Assembly: GCA_027008885.1 (NCBI GenBank)
Contig: JALVDQ010000367.1
Span: forward strand, 1-8,290
Direction of reading: 5' to 3'
DNA length: 8,290 bases
Source: Thiotrichaceae bacterium
GTDB lineage: Bacteria; Pseudomonadota; Gammaproteobacteria; Thiotrichales; Thiotrichaceae
In this document: positions 5,458-8,290 of the stretch, in pieces
Numbering within the stretch: the first letter of the stretch is position 1
Layout of the letters: every line of letters begins with the position of its first letter
Notes under the pieces: generated by a model
Seen by the model: only the letters and a program-made list of their open reading frames with translations
Database searches by the model: none
What the model was told of the DNA's origin: nothing
Made by a program: the position numbers and the translations under genes

Positions 5458-6954
5458 ATGAAATCACAATTGAACAAAAGCAATTCGTTCTTTGGCAAAA
5501 CCAGATTAACAATCGCCATGTCTGTGTTACTCGGCTCTATGGGCGCTATGATGCTGTCATCTTCCGCGCTTCACGCAGACTCAACAACTGGCGTAAATAC
5601 CACTTTGCCAGTCAATGTGGCTGGTACTTTACCCGAATTAAAAACATTGATAAAACAAAATCGTAATGCGGTTGTTAGTATCAATGTCAGTATCAATGAT
5701 AATCAAAAAAAGCTCTCGCAGGATCAACTTAAAAAGCTTCCCAAAGAGTTCCGCGAGTTTTTTAAAAATCTGCCACAGGGACCTCACGGTTTCCAGTTTG
5801 GAGGACAACACAAATCACTGGCTCAAGGTTCAGGTTTTATCATCTCCAGCGATGGATACATCGTAACTAACACGCATGTTGTTAATAACGCACATAAAAT
5901 TACTGTACGTTTGGCGGACAAGCGTAAATTTGAGGCAAAGGTGGTCGGGCTTGACAAACTGAGTGATGTTGCCTTACTCAAAATTGATGCAAAAGACCTC
6001 CCATCGGTTTCTCTGGGTAATTCCGACAAGCTTGATGTGGGCGACTGGGTGGTTGCCATAGGCACACCTTTTGGACTGGATTTTACCGCGACACAAGGCA
6101 TCGTAAGTGCCCTCTCGAGGAGTTTGCCATCGGAGACCTATGTTCCCTTTATTCAAACCGATGCAGCCGTCAATCCAGGCAGTTCTGGTGGTCCGCTATT
6201 TAATCTGCAAGGTCAGGTGATTGGCGTTAATTCACAGATTTACAGCCGCAGTGGTGGTTATATGGGGGTTTCATTTGCTATCCCTATTAATATTGTCAAG
6301 AATGTTACCGAGCAACTCAAAACTGACGGTAAAGTCAGCAGAGGCTGGCTTGGAGTGGGCATACAGGATGTCGATGAGAATCTGGCACAATCTTTTGGAA
6401 TCAGCAAGGCAGAAGGCTCGCTGGTCTCCAGCGTTGTTCCTGACAGCCCTGCTGCAAAAGCCGGTTTTCAGCCAGGTGATGTTATTACCGAGTTTGATAA
6501 CAAGGCTGTAAGATCAGCCCAGGATTTGCCTTTGCTGGTTGGAAATACACCCATTGGCAAAAAAGTGTCTGTTTCAATCCTGCGCTCAGGTACGCAAAAA
6601 GTGCTTGATGTTACCATCAGCAAACTGGGTGGCAAGGATGATGCACCTGTTCTGGCATCGCTAAAGAAAGGCTCTTTGGGAATTGCCGTATCTTCTTTAA
6701 CTGATAAAGAACGGGCAAAGCTAAAAATCAGGGAAGAAGGTGGCGTTAAAGTCGATAAGGTTTTAACTGATAGTCCCGCTGAAACCGCAGGGCTATTAAC
6801 AGGTGATATTATCCTTTCTGTAAATGGCAAGAGTGTTAAATCACCCAGCGCCCTGAAAACGATTATCCAGCAATCTGATGTCAAAAAACCACTCGCTATT
6901 TTATTAAAACGTGGTGATATGTCTTTGTTTGTTGCGGTAAAACTTGATTCGTAA
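5458..6954 (+). CDS. htrA: HtrA/DegP-family periplasmic serine protease with two PDZ domains
   Basis: This 498-residue protein is a DegP/DegQ/MucD-type protease-chaperone that degrades or refolds damaged envelope proteins. A signal peptide ends in ALHA (about residue 40), following a basic N-terminus and a hydrophobic stretch (about 17-36), so export by Sec is expected. The trypsin-like domain has the full triad: His140 in TNTHVV, Asp170 in KLSDVALLKID, and Ser243 in NPGSSGGPLF. PDZ1 (about 298-388) begins with GWLGVGIQDV, and PDZ2 (about 403-495) includes SPAETAGLLTGDIIL. The PDZ1 start resembles MucD and DegQ. There are no cysteines in the whole protein, so the disulfide of E. coli DegP is absent. 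The ATG at 5458 is preferred over an in-frame TTG at 5398 because AGGA lies 10 bases upstream and the signal peptide then has normal length. It reads away from a two-component system and ends before a strong terminator, so it is probably a single-gene transcript. Confidence 0.95.
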   Translation: MKSQLNKSNSFFGKTRLTIAMSVLLGSMGAMMLSSSALHADSTTGVNTTLPVNVAGTLPELKTLIKQNRNAVVSINVSINDNQKKLSQDQLKKLPKEFREFFKNLPQGPHGFQFGGQHKSLAQGSGFIISSDGYIVTNTHVVNNAHKITVRLADKRKFEAKVVGLDKLSDVALLKIDAKDLPSVSLGNSDKLDVGDWVVAIGTPFGLDFTATQGIVSALSRSLPSETYVPFIQTDAAVNPGSSGGPLFNLQGQVIGVNSQIYSRSGGYMGVSFAIPINIVKNVTEQLKTDGKVSRGWLGVGIQDVDENLAQSFGISKAEGSLVSSVVPDSPAAKAGFQPGDVITEFDNKAVRSAQDLPLLVGNTPIGKKVSVSILRSGTQKVLDVTISKLGGKDDAPVLASLKKGSLGIAVSSLTDKERAKLKIREEGGVKVDKVLTDSPAETAGLLTGDIILSVNGKSVKSPSALKTIIQQSDVKKPLAILLKRGDMSLFVAVKLDS

Positions 6955-7010
6955 AATTATTAGTTAAAGTTTAATCTTCATGTAAATCTCTCCTTGTAAC
7001 TCCCCCATTG

Positions 7011-7040
7011 GCACCAGCAATTTTGTTGGTGCTTTTTTTT
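7011..7040 (+). terminator. Rho-independent terminator of htrA
   Basis: GCACCAGCAA at 7011-7020 can pair with TTGTTGGTGC at 7023-7032 (one G-U pair; the innermost pairs probably open to form the loop), and eight T residues follow at 7033-7040. The stem, loop and U-tract are in the right order for + strand transcription, 56 bp after the htrA stop. On the - strand the hairpin has no T-tract, so it would not serve gyrA. Confidence 0.92.
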
Positions 7041-7130
7041 GGCTAAGCTAATCCTAACAGGCTGAGACCTGGCGAAGTTTACGCAAGGCAATCAGGTGCT
7101 TTCAACAGGGTCGGTTTTGCATGGTTTAGC

Positions 7131-7200
7131 ATCACCTTGATCTACGCATCACCTTGACCTACGCATCACTCTGGTCTTCAATGTCACTCTGGGCTTCAAT
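7131..7200. repeat. Degenerate 17-18 bp tandem repeat array spanning the gyrA stop codon
   Basis: Four consecutive units can be aligned on the + strand: ATCACCTTGATCTACGC (7131-7147), ATCACCTTGACCTACGC (7148-7164), ATCACTCTGGTCTTCAAT (7165-7182) and GTCACTCTGGGCTTCAAT (7183-7200). The first two differ at one base, the last two at two bases. The two 18-bp units are inside gyrA and encode the repeated SDIE-Q motif of its tail. The two 17-bp units are essentially outside it, with the stop codon (7159-7161) inside the second. The pattern points to duplication by replication slippage. Confidence 0.75.
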
Positions 7201-8290
7201 GTCGCCTTCTGCAAGATTATCTTCTTCGCCATCATCCATGCTTTCAATGCGTTCAAGCTGGGTTAGCTTTTCACCCTTGCCGAGTTTAATCAGGCGTACT
7301 CCCTGAGTGTTTCGACCAACGACCGAGACATCTTCAACTTTAGTTCTGACCAGAACACCGCCATTCGTGATTAACATGATTTCATCGTCGTCAGTCACTT
7401 GTACTGCGCCTATTGCCGCGCCGTTGCGATCAGAGGTTTGAATGGCAATAACGCCTGAACCACCCCGATTCTGGATTTTAAATTCTGCAACTTCGGTGCG
7501 TTTACCATAACCATTCTCGGTTGCCATTAAGAGGCGACCTTCACGCAATGCAATCAGGGCATTTACCTTATGTCCCCTGGGCATTTTTATACCACGCACA
7601 CCGGCTGCGGTTCTGCCCATGCCACGCACATCGGATTCTTTAAAGCGGATTGCCTTGCCCTGTGTGCTAAACAGCATCACTTCGTCGCCTTTTTCAGTCA
7701 ATGCGACATCAACCAGTTTGTTATCATCTTTTAAATTAATTGCAATAAGCCCTGAAGGACGTTGATTTGAAAAGGCTTTTAGGTCTGTCTTTTTGACTGT
7801 GCCATTTTCGGTAGCCATAAAGATAAACTTGTCATCTTCATATTCACGAATCGGCAAGATCGCCTGAATACGTTCGCCCTCTTCCAGTGGTAGCAAATTA
7901 ACAATCGGTAAGCCGCGTGAAGCACGGCTCGCCATTGGCAACTGATAAACCATCAGCCAGTAAACCTTGCCCCTGGATGAGAAACACAGCACCGTATCAT
8001 GGGTACTGGCAACAAAGAGCTTTTCAATAAAGTCTTCATTTTTCATTTTCGCGGCAGATTTTCCGCGTCCACCACGACGTTGTGCGCGATAGGTGTCGAT
8101 GGGTTGTGCCTTGGTATAACCTTCATGCGACAAGGTGACAACAACGTCTTCCTCTGGAATAAGATCAATATCACCGAGGTCTTCACCCACTGCATTAATT
8201 TTGGTAAGGCGCTCATCGCCATACTTCTCACGCATTTCAAGCAATTCGTCACGAATCACCTGCATCAAACGCTCAGGGCTAGCCAGAATA
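7159..8290 (-). CDS. gyrA: DNA gyrase subunit A, C-terminal part (5' end outside window)
   Basis: This is the C-terminal 376 residues or so of GyrA, the DNA-cleaving subunit of gyrase, which with GyrB introduces negative supercoils. Intact GyrA is about 850-880 residues, so the catalytic-tyrosine half lies beyond the right edge. The frame is open at 8290: translating the last bases gives ILASPERLMQVIRDEL, which continues the family pattern, so the TTG at 8268 is an internal leucine codon and not a start. The C-terminal beta-pinwheel begins with the GyrA box QRRGGRG (8062-8082), needed for DNA wrapping, followed by CFSSRGKVYWLMVYQLP, SRASRGLPIVNLLPL, MGRTAAGVRGIKMP, ENGYGKRTEVAEF and VSVVGRNTQGVRLI. 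The end is an acidic tail (MDDGEEDNLAEGDIEAQSD and on) that contains a short repeat. It is convergent with htrA. Confidence 0.97.
   Translation of the reverse strand, partial: ILASPERLMQVIRDELLEMREKYGDERLTKINAVGEDLGDIDLIPEEDVVVTLSHEGYTKAQPIDTYRAQRRGGRGKSAAKMKNEDFIEKLFVASTHDTVLCFSSRGKVYWLMVYQLPMASRASRGLPIVNLLPLEEGERIQAILPIREYEDDKFIFMATENGTVKKTDLKAFSNQRPSGLIAINLKDDNKLVDVALTEKGDEVMLFSTQGKAIRFKESDVRGMGRTAAGVRGIKMPRGHKVNALIALREGRLLMATENGYGKRTEVAEFKIQNRGGSGVIAIQTSDRNGAAIGAVQVTDDDEIMLITNGGVLVRTKVEDVSVVGRNTQGVRLIKLGKGEKLTQLERIESMDDGEEDNLAEGDIEAQSDIEDQSDA

Noticed and set aside
6468..6884. 138-codon open frame on the - strand opposite the PDZ region of htrA
   Set aside because: It is a shadow of the real gene; no motif or ribosome site supports it.
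7041..7130. Possible small gene or RNA between the htrA terminator and the gyrA repeat array
   Set aside because: No open frame with a ribosome site, no tRNA-like fold and no gyrA terminator hairpin could be seen here.
7131..7200. Tandem repeats near gyrA as a CRISPR array
   Set aside because: Units are directly adjacent with no spacers and partly coding, which is a simple tandem array.

Overview
The window reads as chromosomal DNA of a gammaproteobacterium of moderate GC content. TrpB, TrpA, AccD and the GyrA C-terminal domain all align by eye with their E. coli counterparts. The clustering of trpB, trpA and accD is an arrangement found in many beta- and gammaproteobacteria. No genus can be named from the sequence alone. 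All genes are housekeeping or envelope-stress genes, except one small AT-rich toxin-antitoxin module.

Layout: (1) 1-1418, + strand: the 3' half of trpB, open at the left edge, overlapping trpA by the ATGA motif; together they are the two subunits of tryptophan synthase. (2) 1419-2051, + strand: a visibly AT-rich insert with a BrnT-family toxin gene and an overlapping BrnA/CopG-type antitoxin gene, preceded by a short palindrome and a -10-like box. (3) 2103-3110, + strand: accD, the zinc-containing beta subunit of acetyl-CoA carboxylase carboxyltransferase, with an extended charged tail. (4) 3160-5254, - strand: an OmpR-family response regulator and an overlapping membrane histidine kinase, read right to left and convergent with accD. 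(5) 5255-5457: a divergent control region with a 10-bp direct repeat whose copies start 53 bp apart. (6) 5458-6954, + strand: a periplasmic HtrA/DegP-type protease with a signal peptide, a complete catalytic triad and two PDZ domains, followed by a strong intrinsic terminator at 7011-7040. (7) 7159-8290, - strand: the 3' end of gyrA, open at the right edge, whose last codons lie in a degenerate 17-18 bp tandem repeat array.

How the parts may work together: trpB and trpA are translationally coupled. The toxin-antitoxin pair sits where accD would normally follow trpA directly, so accD may be read through it. The two-component system is divergent from the protease gene, which suggests it senses envelope conditions and controls htrA, in the manner of CpxAR and degP. 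That link is inferred from gene order and the repeats. No wholly new system was found. The points most worth a second look are the TA insertion, the repeat pair in the divergent promoter region, and the tandem array across the gyrA stop codon.
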